From: a virus
IMG/VR virus record: IMGVR_UViG_3300032770_000012
Span: 37,194 to 101,193 of that record
Direction: 5' to 3' (one strand)
DNA length: 64,000 bases
Position numbers and translations under genes: made by a program. Every line of letters starts with the position of its first letter. The first letter of the stretch is position 1. The notes under the pieces were generated by a model that did not search any database, was not told the origin of the DNA, and worked only from the letters and a program-made list of their open reading frames with translations. Below are positions 14,034 to 21,281 of the stretch, piece after piece.

Positions 14034-14082
14034 GTGCCCGCTTGCAGCGGATTCCACGGAGTCCGCTGCCGGGGGACGCATT
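14033..14082 (+). promoter_or_regulatory. Stop-anchored two-stem hairpin 6
   Basis: AGTGC (14033-14037, from the TGA stop) pairs with GCATT (14078-14082) including a wobble; GCAGCGGA (14044-14051) pairs with TCCGCTGC (14062-14069). Confidence 0.5.
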
Positions 14083-14101
14083 CCCCATACAGGAGACGAA
14101 C

Positions 14102-14949
14102 ATGGACAGTATTACTTCGAAAGCAATGCTCACATCGCTGAGCATCCGCGCTTGGACGGCGGTGAGGCATGACCGCAAGGTCAGTGCCGAAGTAGCGGCG
14201 GCGCATAACTCGGACGTTCACTTTGGACGTTACAATAAATCGCTGGTCGCGGCCAGCGCCCTGGAACAACTGAAAAAAATAGGCAGTGCCGCACGCTTAG
14301 AGCACTACCATCGCACGCTCCCCTGGTCAGAGGACGGCTACCGGATTTTGTCGAGCGCCGGGTATTTCCCCGCACTCAGTACGAGGCGGCAGTCCAAGAC
14401 TTTTGTTCGGCTTATCCGCAGTACGTGGCGGATGCCAAGCAATCCCTTAACGGTCTGTTCAACGAAGCCGAGTATCCCAAGGCCCACGAGATCGAGCGGA
14501 AATTCGGCTTTGAAATCACCGTGCGCCCGGTTCCCGATGCCGGGGACTTCCGCGTCGATCTGTCAGCGGATGAAACCAACCGCATTCGGCAAGAGATTGA
14601 GCTATCGGTCGAGAACACCGTGAAGGCCGCGATGCAAGACGCCTTTATCCGGCTCAGGGATGTGGTGGGCCATATGGCCGAAAGATTGACGCTCTATACC
14701 GAAGCGCCTAACGGCAAAGTGGTTAACCCATTCCGCGATACCGTTGTAACCAACATCACGGATTTGCTGGACGTCCTGCCGTCGCTCAACTTGACTGGCT
14801 CGCCAGAGCTTGACGCATTTGCCGATGAAGTGCGGTCCAAGCTGGCGAACTTCAGCCCCGACCAACTGCGCAATTCCGCCGTCATCCGCAATTCGACCAA
14901 AGAAGCCGCTGCCGAGATCCTCAAGAAAATGGAGGACTTCCTGAAATGA
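14102..14949 (+). CDS. DUF3150-like protein split by a -1 frameshift
   Basis: The first frame runs from ATG 14102 (MDSITSKAMLTSLSIRAW) to about 14371. The family-like sequence then continues in the -1 frame (RTQYEAAVQDFCSAYPQYVA, later VPDAGDFRVDL) to 14949. The switch falls exactly at T TTC CCC (14365-14371), a canonical -1 slippery heptamer, but loss of one C from a C5 run would look the same. The intact product would be about 282 aa of mostly helical sequence. DUF3150 genes sit beside MoxR and metallopeptidase/VWA genes, as here. Confidence 0.7.
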
Positions 14950-15203
14950 ACGAGGCTTTCACGCACGCTCGTAAGGGCGACAAATTCTTTAAGTTCGTCT
15001 GGCTTTCGAATCTTGGCACGGAATATTCCAGCGGTCGCGACGTGGCTGAGGCCTTCGGAAGCGCCGGTTACAGTGCTGGAGCGCTAGCGGCTTTGGATTA
15101 TCACGCCGAAGTTTTCCCCTGTAAAGACTGCGATTTTATTGGGGATTCCAAGGCCGATCTGACAAAGCACAAGCGCTCTTGTGGAAAGAAGGTATCAGCA
15201 TGA
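14946..15203 (+). CDS. Small protein with C-terminal C2H2-like zinc finger, 85 aa
   Basis: Overlaps its neighbours as ATGA on both sides. The C-terminus has CKDCDFIGDSKADLTKHKRS followed by Cys, spaced like a C2H2/C2HC finger; the N-terminal part (KFFKFVWLSNLGTEY) is of unknown fold. It lies between the DUF3150-like and metallopeptidase genes and may be an adaptor of that system. Confidence 0.6.
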   Translation: MNEAFTHARKGDKFFKFVWLSNLGTEYSSGRDVAEAFGSAGYSAGALAALDYHAEVFPCKDCDFIGDSKADLTKHKRSCGKKVSA

Positions 15204-17179
15204 CCAAATCACTCCCGATGGATGCTGCCAAGCTGATGAGCCGGGCGCGCACTAAGCTGATGCTCAACCATCCGTGGTTCGGTTCGCTCGCCATGCGCCT
15301 GAGAATGCAGGAGCGCTCCGACATCCCCACTATGGCGACCGACGGAACGTATCTGTTTTATAATCCTACGTTTACGGCGTCATTGAGTGAAGCGGAGCGC
15401 TTAGGCGTGGTTGCACATGAGGTAATGCACGCCTGTTTGGGTCATGTATTTCGTCGCCAAAACCGTGACCCGTATAGGTTTAACGTTTCCTGCGATCTGG
15501 CGATTAACCCGATACTGATCGAGGCGGGCCTGACTTTGCCCAAGGGCGTGCTGATAGACGACAAGTTTAAAGGCATGTCTGCTGAGGCGATATACGCCCG
15601 CCTTCCTATCAACCAGCAGGGGGGCGCTGGTAAGGGATCACCGCAATCCGGGGGCGCTCCTAGCGCCCCTAATGGCCGAAGATCGATGGGGAATTGTCCG
15701 ACTGGCGAGTTTTGGGACTCACCTTCTATCGGATCTTGTCCAGATCCGGACGCCATGACGGAGCAAGACTGGCGCATTGCGGCTGAGCAGGCTTGCCAGA
15801 TAGCCCGTAAAGCCGGTAAACTGCCAGCGAGTCTTGACAGGGCGGTCGAGCAGGGCCGAAAGAGTCGCACGGACTGGCGGGCGCTCTTGCGTGAGTTCAT
15901 ACAATCCACCACGCCGAGCGATTATTGCGTCGGGCCGGAAACGATGGTCCTACGAGCAGATCTCACATGGGCACGCGCTGACGAGATCAAGATCGGCGAT
16001 GAACTAATCGGGGTCGATGAACACCCCGCTCGCTCCGTTGACACCAATGTGTATGGGCGGAGACGCGTCCGCGTTTCAGTGGTTGAGTCCGCCCATACCT
16101 TCAATTCCACTAGACTCGCGGTGACTACGGATCGGGGGACAACGATTGTCACCCCCGACCATCGCTTTCTCTGTTTCAAGTCTGGCGGCAAACTCCATTG
16201 GAAGTACGCAAAGAATCTCCGCCAAAATGATCAAATCAAAATGCTTCTACAACCATGGACCGAGGATTTATCTGACTCATGGCTAGCCGGGATGCTTGAT
16301 GGTGAAGGAACATTGACAGCCAATCCGGCGACATCGCCCCGTTCCGGCCTGAACCTCCGCATTAGCCAAGCAGAAGGCCCCGTGCTTGACCGCGCTGTCT
16401 CTGAGTTTGCTAACTTTTCATCAGTTGCGAAACGGATAAAGATATGCAAACCGCCTAGACATCTCGGCTCTCAAGTGATCGGAGAAGTGATAGTCTGTCG
16501 TGTGGCAGATGTTCTCCGTATTATCGGCCAGCACCGACCGACTCGATTGCTGCCAAAAATGCTCGATATGATACGGCGTGGTTATTTTTCTCTGCCTCGC
16601 TTGGACAGGGCCACTGTGCGTAGTGTCACTCTTTGTAAACCTGGATCAGTTGTTGCCATTCAGACCACTACACGCACGCTCATAACTGACGGCCTAATCA
16701 GCCACAACTGTTGGTGCGCCCCCAGCAGGCGCTACATTTCGCAGGGTTTGTACCTTCCGGGGATCGTTAAGGAAGGCATGGGGCCTATTGTGGTGGCGAT
16801 CGATACCAGCGGGTCAATCACGCGCCGGATGCTCAACGTGTTCGCCGCCGAGCTATCGGAGATCCTGACAGAGTGCCGCCCGGAATCGGTGGAGGTCATC
16901 TATTGCGATGCGGCGGTCCAATCCACGGAGACATTCACGCCCGATGATGGCTTGGTAGAACTCAAGGCCAAGGGCGGCGGCGGCACGGCATTCCGGCCCG
17001 TTTTTGAATGGGTTGCGGACCATAACTTAGAGCCCGTCGCGATGGTGTATGCTACGGACCTGGAGAGCTTTGACGCGCCCGACGATCCGGGAAGTTATCC
17101 GGTTCTGTGGCTGACGCCGGAGGACGTATCGCGGGGCGTCCCATTTGGCCGTCATGTGCCGGTGGACGTGGAGGATTGA
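15200..17179 (+). CDS. DUF2201-type metallopeptidase/VWA protein containing an intein
   Basis: 659 aa, 398 after intein removal. The N-terminal domain has a zinc-metallopeptidase motif HEVMHACLGH (residues 73-82). The C-terminal VWA-like domain has the MIDAS-type VVAIDTSGS. The intein (residues 243-503) splits the conserved SDY-W-P-RR region: the exteins join as SDY|CWCAPSRRY. ATG 15200 overlaps the upstream stop (ATGA). Such proteins are partners of MoxR ATPases; the role in phage biology is unknown. A GTCCAGATCCGGAC palindrome at 15738 encodes part of an internal linker. Confidence 0.88.
   Translation: MTKSLPMDAAKLMSRARTKLMLNHPWFGSLAMRLRMQERSDIPTMATDGTYLFYNPTFTASLSEAERLGVVAHEVMHACLGHVFRRQNRDPYRFNVSCDLAINPILIEAGLTLPKGVLIDDKFKGMSAEAIYARLPINQQGGAGKGSPQSGGAPSAPNGRRSMGNCPTGEFWDSPSIGSCPDPDAMTEQDWRIAAEQACQIARKAGKLPASLDRAVEQGRKSRTDWRALLREFIQSTTPSDYCVGPETMVLRADLTWARADEIKIGDELIGVDEHPARSVDTNVYGRRRVRVSVVESAHTFNSTRLAVTTDRGTTIVTPDHRFLCFKSGGKLHWKYAKNLRQNDQIKMLLQPWTEDLSDSWLAGMLDGEGTLTANPATSPRSGLNLRISQAEGPVLDRAVSEFANFSSVAKRIKICKPPRHLGSQVIGEVIVCRVADVLRIIGQHRPTRLLPKMLDMIRRGYFSLPRLDRATVRSVTLCKPGSVVAIQTTTRTLITDGLISHNCWCAPSRRYISQGLYLPGIVKEGMGPIVVAIDTSGSITRRMLNVFAAELSEILTECRPESVEVIYCDAAVQSTETFTPDDGLVELKAKGGGGTAFRPVFEWVADHNLEPVAMVYATDLESFDAPDDPGSYPVLWLTPEDVSRGVPFGRHVPVDVED
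15738..15751. repeat. Dispersed palindrome, GTCCAGATCCGGAC
   Basis: 14-bp form with one mismatch, inside the metallopeptidase gene. Confidence 0.85.
15926..16708 (+). other. Intein with LAGLIDADG-type endonuclease domain
   Basis: 261 aa, starting at Cys243 (CVGPETMVLRADLTWARADE) and ending SHN before a +1 Cys. Block B (TTDRGTTIVTPDHRF) and a DOD motif (WLAGMLDGEGTL, about intein residue 117) are visible. The splice-junction residues (Cys1, His-Asn end, Cys+1) are intact, so splicing should be active. The endonuclease part shows only one clear LAGLIDADG motif. Confidence 0.9.
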
Positions 17180-17523
17180 TTGACGCGGTTCGTTGTGATC
17201 TCGGAAGGTGTTACGTTTCGCGTAGATCGTGTATGGACGCAGATTGGCGAGGTTTATATTTTGTCAAGCGCAAACTGGGGCGCGCCGAGCGGGAGGCGCT
17301 CCCGAAGGTCCGCAACATCTACGACGGCAAACAGGTAACGGTAGAGGACTTACGTGGAATCCCCGCCGATGACGCCAGGGAACTCGCTATGAGGATCATG
17401 GTGTTCGGAGCGGAGATCCATATCGGCATCGATCTCAGCGTCCTGAACAACTACACTCAGAGATACTCAAAGGCAATGGATACGATCTACAAGACCTCTC
17501 CGTTGTACAAGCTGAAGTCATGA
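17180..17523 (+). CDS. Paralog family member 1, apparently frameshifted
   Basis: TTG 17180 follows GGAGG (17170-17174) at 5 bases and opens TRFVVISEGVTFRVDRVW and IGEVYILSSANWG. The frame then closes early, while a -1 frame continues ALPKVRNIYDGKQVTVEDLR to the stop at 17523 that overlaps the next paralog as ATGA. One missing G in the GGGG run near 17276 would join the two. The C-terminal block VTVEDLRGIPADDARELAMR is the family signature shared with five neighbours and the gene at 22871. Function unknown. Confidence 0.55.
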
Positions 17524-17867
17524 TTATCGCGATGCAGAAGCGCGCCGGATTCGCTACCTACGGGGATAGCATTACAAACGCACTGTCCGATCAGACCTAT
17601 ACCGGCAGCAACTCTCGCGGGCCGTCCTGGGCGTACTTCGTTGTGACGGAGGAAAAGGACCCTGAGCGGATCTCGTGGCGCTGGCGCGCACATCAGCCGG
17701 AAGTTATGGTTTTCGAGGGATTTATTCCGAAACTGGAGCAACTCTGGGACGGCAAGGCCGTTACCATCGAGGACTTGCGCGCCGTCGAGTCGGGAGACAA
17801 AGAGGCGGCGGCGTTGGCGCTCCGCATCATGCTGCTCGGAAACGGACGCGACTCGCCACCATTTTAA
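17520..17867 (+). CDS. Paralog family member 2, 115 aa
   Basis: Starts ATG 17520 in an ATGA overlap. Beta-rich N-terminal half (WAYFVVTEEKDPERISWRWR), then the family C-terminus (VTIEDLRAVESGD, ALALRIMLLG). The last helix is the most conserved part of all members. Followed by the HNH gene that breaks the array. Confidence 0.65.
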   Translation: MIIAMQKRAGFATYGDSITNALSDQTYTGSNSRGPSWAYFVVTEEKDPERISWRWRAHQPEVMVFEGFIPKLEQLWDGKAVTIEDLRAVESGDKEAAALALRIMLLGNGRDSPPF

Positions 17868-17903
17868 TCCGTTTTGACCTCCATTCTGATATACTGGTCG
17901 GAC

Positions 17904-18341
17904 ATGAAAATATGCTTTAAGTGTCATTCACTCAAACCTTTGGATGACTTCTATGAACATCCCAAGATGAAGGATGGTCATCTAGGAAAATGCAAGCAGT
18001 GCGCAAAGGATGATTCGAATGCAAGGCGCGCTGAAAAACTTGAATCTGTCAGAGCTTACGACAGAGAGCGCGCACAGAATCCTGCCAGAAAAGCGGCGGT
18101 ACGTCGCTATGTGAGGGCGCGAAACTTGCGCTATCCGCAGAAACGAAAAGCTAGAATCGCTGTCGGCAACGCTATACGGGACGGATTATTGGTCAAGCTG
18201 CCATGCGTTCGGTGCGGCGACGAAAACGTGGAAGCCCATCACCATGATTACTCAAAGCCTCTGGAGGTGATTTGGCTGTGCTACCTACATCATAGAGAAA
18301 TCCACGCAGAGATAAAACAACAGGCAATTTCAATGGTTTAG
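17904..18341 (+). CDS. HNH-type/zinc-finger homing-like protein
   Basis: 145 aa from ATG 17904. N-terminal zinc knuckle (CFKCHSLKPLDDFYEH, then CKQCAKD) and a C-terminal CVRCGDENVEAHHHDYSKP plus CYLHHREIHAE, a zinc/HNH-like fold frequent in phage homing proteins. It separates two members of the paralog array. A TATACT box sits 8 bp before the ATG, so it may have its own near-leaderless promoter. Confidence 0.7.
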   Translation: MKICFKCHSLKPLDDFYEHPKMKDGHLGKCKQCAKDDSNARRAEKLESVRAYDRERAQNPARKAAVRRYVRARNLRYPQKRKARIAVGNAIRDGLLVKLPCVRCGDENVEAHHHDYSKPLEVIWLCYLHHREIHAEIKQQAISMV

Positions 18342-18344
18342 AGC

Positions 18345-18587
18345 ATGGGAATCTACGCAAAGAGCGGCAAGTACATGGATGTATATCGGGCTGAATTCTT
18401 CTCCGGTCACTGGCGCTGGCGCTGGCTGACAATCAGAAAACGCCAATCAACTTATTGCCTTAAAGCTAAAGTGGTTCATGGTGTCTATTCCGCCGCTTTT
18501 GTCACGGTCGAGCATCTCGCGCAATTCCCGCAAACTGATGAGGTTAAAGCGCTGTCCATGCGTATCCTGATGGGGATCGGACAATGA
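18345..18587 (+). CDS. Paralog family member 3, 80 aa
   Basis: Short version of the family: beta segment (MDVYRAEFFSGHWRWRWLTI) then VTVEHLAQFPQTDEVKALSM and RILMGIG. It overlaps the next member by ATGA. Confidence 0.65.
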   Translation: MGIYAKSGKYMDVYRAEFFSGHWRWRWLTIRKRQSTYCLKAKVVHGVYSAAFVTVEHLAQFPQTDEVKALSMRILMGIGQ

Positions 18588-18982
18588 AACTGCCGAAATT
18601 ATACTGCCGGTCCGATGCCGGTCGAGTCTTTATGCTGGATTTGCGATACACCTACAATTTACACATTGAGTGGCGGCGGCATGGGGGGATCTTATTCCAA
18701 TCCGAGAGCCAACTACCATTTACTCCGGCTGCCGCCGTTTTAGTATGGTCTCCATTTTTGCTGCGCATTGAGGAAACCAAAACTATTGGAATCACACCGT
18801 TTATACGCATGCTTGAGGAAACCAAAACTATTGGAATCACACCGTTTATACGCATGCAAGACAGAGGAGAGCCGAATCCGGCAAATTCTGTTCTGTTCAG
18901 AATAGAGGACTTGAAGCACTTCCCGCAAACCGATGAACTGAAGGAATTTGCCATGCGGCTGACGTTGGGGTTGCCGGAATGA
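18584..18982 (+). CDS. Paralog family member 4, 132 aa, with internal duplication
   Basis: Begins LPKLYCRSDAGRVFMLDLRY like member 6. It carries an exact 45-bp tandem duplication giving EETKTIGITPFIRM twice, then RIEDLKHFPQTDELKEFAMR and LTLGLPE. ATGA overlaps on both sides. Confidence 0.7.
   Translation: MKLPKLYCRSDAGRVFMLDLRYTYNLHIEWRRHGGILFQSESQLPFTPAAAVLVWSPFLLRIEETKTIGITPFIRMLEETKTIGITPFIRMQDRGEPNPANSVLFRIEDLKHFPQTDELKEFAMRLTLGLPE
18768..18857 (+). repeat. Perfect 45-bp tandem duplication (two copies)
   Basis: Copies at 18768-18812 and 18813-18857 are identical over 45 bases, an exact 15-codon in-frame repeat inside paralog 4. The lack of divergence suggests a recent event. Confidence 0.95.
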
Positions 18983-19245
18983 TATTGTGCCGGGACGCAA
19001 GCGGGGTAATTGTGCGCTTGTTTTCGGAGGAGGGGTTCTATTGGTGGGAGGCAGCATGGCTGGCGGCGGTCTGGTGTTCTCCGGAGGAAGCAATCCCTAT
19101 GGTAGAACAGATCTCTGTTCCGGACGATTGGCGTGGTCTTATGCGGTTTCCTGTCAAACTAGAACACTTAGAAACTTTAGAGCAGACCGACGAACTCAGG
19201 GAGGTCGCCATGCGGATCATGCTCGGGATCGGAGCGCCGGAATGA
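18979..19245 (+). CDS. Paralog family member 5, 88 aa
   Basis: N-terminal GVIVRLFSEEGFYWWEAAW strands, then the signature VKLEHLETLEQTDELREVAM and RIMLGIG. Overlaps both neighbours by ATGA. Confidence 0.65.
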   Translation: MILCRDASGVIVRLFSEEGFYWWEAAWLAAVWCSPEEAIPMVEQISVPDDWRGLMRFPVKLEHLETLEQTDELREVAMRIMLGIGAPE

Positions 19246-19541
19246 TGGATCTGCCGAAGTTATTCACGCGGGGCGGGGCGAACGGACCGTATTGGCAGCT
19301 TCAACGACTGGTACTGGATGCTCCAGACCGGCCCGTCCGCTTCGTCTTTCAATGGGCCAATGTGCAGCACGAATACTTCCGAACTGAAATTCTCAAGGGG
19401 GCCGCTGTTTCCCAAATGCTGATGCAGCGGTTGCCCAATAGGATTCACAACCCGTTCCGGCTGGAAGATCTGAAGGGCTTCCCTCAGACCAACGAAATTC
19501 GGGAATTCGCCATGCGAATTGCGCTCGGTTTGGAACCGTAG
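19242..19541 (+). CDS. Paralog family member 6, 99 aa
   Basis: DLPKLFTRGGANGPYWQLQR start, similar to member 4, and the signature RLEDLKGFPQTNEIREFAMR with ALGLEP at the end. It ends the array. Confidence 0.65.
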   Translation: MMDLPKLFTRGGANGPYWQLQRLVLDAPDRPVRFVFQWANVQHEYFRTEILKGAAVSQMLMQRLPNRIHNPFRLEDLKGFPQTNEIREFAMRIALGLEP

Positions 19542-19693
19542 CATTCTCGCCCTTTGACGGCCAAAATTCACGCCGATTTGTTGGGCACTTTTGGTCAAAA
19601 CTAGGGTTTCGATGCGTCCAAGGGGCCAGAAACGTGCCGAAAATTTGACTTCTTTGTTCTGGCGATGCTAGGCTTTGCCTAGCACCCAAAAAA
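19542..19693. other. Intergenic stretch with two inverted repeats
   Basis: An imperfect inverted repeat (TTTGA..CCAAAA with TTTTGG..TCAAA, about 19554-19600) and a short hairpin TGCTAGGC/GCCTAGCA (19666-19684) immediately before the HNH gene. The second could cover or replace a ribosome-binding site, since no Shine-Dalgarno is seen there. Confidence 0.45.
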
Positions 19694-20275
19694 ATGAATC
19701 TGGCAAAAAGAGAGCGGACGAAACTTGGACGACTTCTCCTCGAAATTCAAGTAAGACAATGGGAAGAGGAAAAGCGCCTGTTCAAAAAGCCCGTCGAATA
19801 TCACGGTCTCAGCGGGACTCCAGAATATAGATCCTGGAGCGCAATGATTTCAAGATGTCTCAACCCTAGAAACGATTCGTTTGACAACTACGGCGGTCGC
19901 GGTATCAAGGTGTGTTATCGATGGAGAGAATCCTTCGTTGCTTTCTACAAGGATATGGGTCCGAAACCAAGGCGCGGCCTGTCAATCGATCGCATTGACA
20001 ACAATGGTAACTACGAGCCCGGAAATTGTCGTTGGGCTGGTACTTTTGAACAATCTCGCAATATGAGGAAGAACATTCTTATTGAGCACGATGGTCGCAC
20101 GCACATCATCAGCGATTGGGCTGTTTTAAGCGGGATACCATTGAGTTTACTGAGCTACCGTCTCAAGCGTGGTTGGTCTTTTGATCGAGCTATTTCTACT
20201 CCGGTAGCCAAGTCTGTTCCGCGCCAGCGCCCTTCGCTTCAGTTGGACCCGGTGTGCGGTCCGATGACCGCTTAA
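19694..20275 (+). CDS. HNH-type homing endonuclease-like protein
   Basis: 193 aa. YHGLSGTPEYRSWSAMISRC, a YGGRGIKVCYRW block and the LSIDRIDNNGNYEPGNCRW motif are the signature of a very common phage HNH/homing protein family. The C-terminus has a winged-helix or NUMOD-like DNA-binding part (TIISDWAVLSG). It overlaps the convergent HTH gene by about 80 bp, which suggests recent arrival. Confidence 0.8.
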   Translation: MNLAKRERTKLGRLLLEIQVRQWEEEKRLFKKPVEYHGLSGTPEYRSWSAMISRCLNPRNDSFDNYGGRGIKVCYRWRESFVAFYKDMGPKPRRGLSIDRIDNNGNYEPGNCRWAGTFEQSRNMRKNILIEHDGRTHIISDWAVLSGIPLSLLSYRLKRGWSFDRAISTPVAKSVPRQRPSLQLDPVCGPMTA

Positions 20276-20687
20276 CCGAGCCCTTCGTGTCCAGACTGGA
20301 CGGATCGAAGTAATCGGCTAGTTTGGGGGCCTTCTTACGGACCTTCTTGGACAGCATTTCCTCGCGGACTTTCTGGGTTCGTGCGATCATCTGGTCGGGC
20401 GGCAACTCCATGAAGGCTTCCATCAGGTAGTTGACCCGCTCCATGACGTAGACTAGATACTCGACCGACTCGGACAGCCAGCGTAGGCTTTGTTCGGTGC
20501 GGTGGGGTACCAGCACATGGGCGGCGACCTGCTTAACGTATTGCGGATGGCAACCTACAGCCTTAGCGATCTCTTCGTTCTTGACGCCCTTGTCCAGCAT
20601 ATCCCTAATCGCGGCGGCTCTGGACTCGTACTGACCCCATGGCTTCTTGCGGTTCCTGGGTGTTTTTTCTTGCATCCTAGCGGACAT
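20196..20687 (-). CDS. HTH protein, 163 aa, divergent from the RecT operon
   Basis: Starts at ATG 20687 (MSARMQEK; ATG 20675 also possible). HTH at about residues 24-50 (DKGVKNEEIAKAVGCHPQYV), then a long helical region and a Lys-rich, probably disordered tail. Its first codons coincide with one copy of the CTAGGATGCAAG motif on the minus strand. Divergence from the recombination promoter suggests it could regulate that operon and itself. Confidence 0.7.
   Translation of the reverse strand: MSARMQEKTPRNRKKPWGQYESRAAAIRDMLDKGVKNEEIAKAVGCHPQYVKQVAAHVLVPHRTEQSLRWLSESVEYLVYVMERVNYLMEAFMELPPDQMIARTQKVREEMLSKKVRKKAPKLADYFDPSSLDTKGSVKRSSDRTPGPTEAKGAGAEQTWLPE
20289..20301. repeat. Dispersed palindrome, GTCCAGACTGGAC
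   Basis: 13-bp form within the HTH gene, 13 bp after the HNH stop. Confidence 0.9.
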
Positions 20688-20740
20688 TCTACCACGGTTC
20701 ACTATTCTTGTTGACAACAATTACAGGATGCAAGTAAAAT
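20669..20740 (+). promoter_or_regulatory. RecT-operon promoter with TTGTTGACAACAA and paired GATGCAAG motifs
   Basis: TTGTTGACAACAA (20708-20720) contains the -35 TTGACA; an 18-bp spacer holds GGATGCAAG (20726-20734); -10 is TAAAAT (20735-20740). An inverted CTAGGATGCAAG copy lies at 20669-20680. Nearly the same promoter occurs at 43802-43834. Confidence 0.75.
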
Positions 20741-20762
20741 GCAGATGGAGACGACGTAACGC

Positions 20763-20966
20763 ATGACCCCTACAAAGAGCGTAATGCTGCGAGCGTTACT
20801 GGCGCAAATCTCTTACCGGCTGGCCGACACCTATCAGATCAGTTCCGGTTTAGGCGGGCGATCAGTGGACATCAACGAACTGGCGAGCACAATCCAGGAA
20901 TCGGCGGAGACGTTCGAGAAAGATAATCGCGGACAGTTTGAATTCAAGGCGGCTCCCCGTGCTTGA
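20763..20966 (+). CDS. Small helical protein, 67 aa
   Basis: First gene of the recombination operon, with TGGAGACGAC upstream. Mostly helical (KSVMLRALLAQISYRLADTY, then NELASTIQESAETFEK). Function unknown. Confidence 0.6.
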   Translation: MTPTKSVMLRALLAQISYRLADTYQISSGLGGRSVDINELASTIQESAETFEKDNRGQFEFKAAPRA

Positions 20967-21105
20967 CGCGCTGGTCCCCATGCCGCCGTCACTCGCCGAT
21001 CCCGATGCGCTTTGTAAGTGCGGCAATCGGGCCGGGGACCATGTTATATCCGGCCATTGCGCATGGTGCGGATGCACCGGATTTGTACCTGCGGAGGCCG
21101 CATGA
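20959..21105 (+). CDS. Small zinc-finger-like protein, 48 aa, GTG start
   Basis: GTG 20959 overlaps the preceding stop. CKCGNRAGDHVISGHCAWCG provides CxC and CxxC ligands of a probable zinc knuckle. Its TGA overlaps the next ATG. Too short for further assignment. Confidence 0.55.
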   Translation: MLDALVPMPPSLADPDALCKCGNRAGDHVISGHCAWCGCTGFVPAEAA

Positions 21106-21281
21106 GCTTGGGCGATAAGATTGTCGATCATCCGAGTTTCGGAATGGTTGGAGCGAGTCATGTTAGCTCTACCGGCACAAAGGCCGAACAGGTCAAGACG
21201 ATTTTCGTAGAGCCTTACATTGCGCATACACGCGCCCTGAAACTAATCGAAAACAAGGAAGCAAAGACATGCCAGATATAA
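21102..21281 (+). CDS. Hypothetical protein, 59 aa
   Basis: ATGA overlap with the previous gene; overlaps the RecT-like gene start by 13 bp. Compact beta-rich start (GDKIVDHPSFGMVGASHVSS) and a basic helix. Not recognised. Confidence 0.55.
   Translation: MSLGDKIVDHPSFGMVGASHVSSTGTKAEQVKTIFVEPYIAHTRALKLIENKEAKTCQI

Noticed and set aside
14631-14638. Another GATGCAAG regulator site
   Set aside because: A single 8-bp match inside a gene without extension or promoter elements is expected by chance.
17107-17240. The upstream reading frame of paralog 1 (ATG 17107 or 17239) as its true start
   Set aside because: Its N-terminal codons include clustered rare AGG, AGA and TGT codons, overlap the VWA gene, and lack a ribosome-binding site; the TTG 17180 frame has GGAGG.
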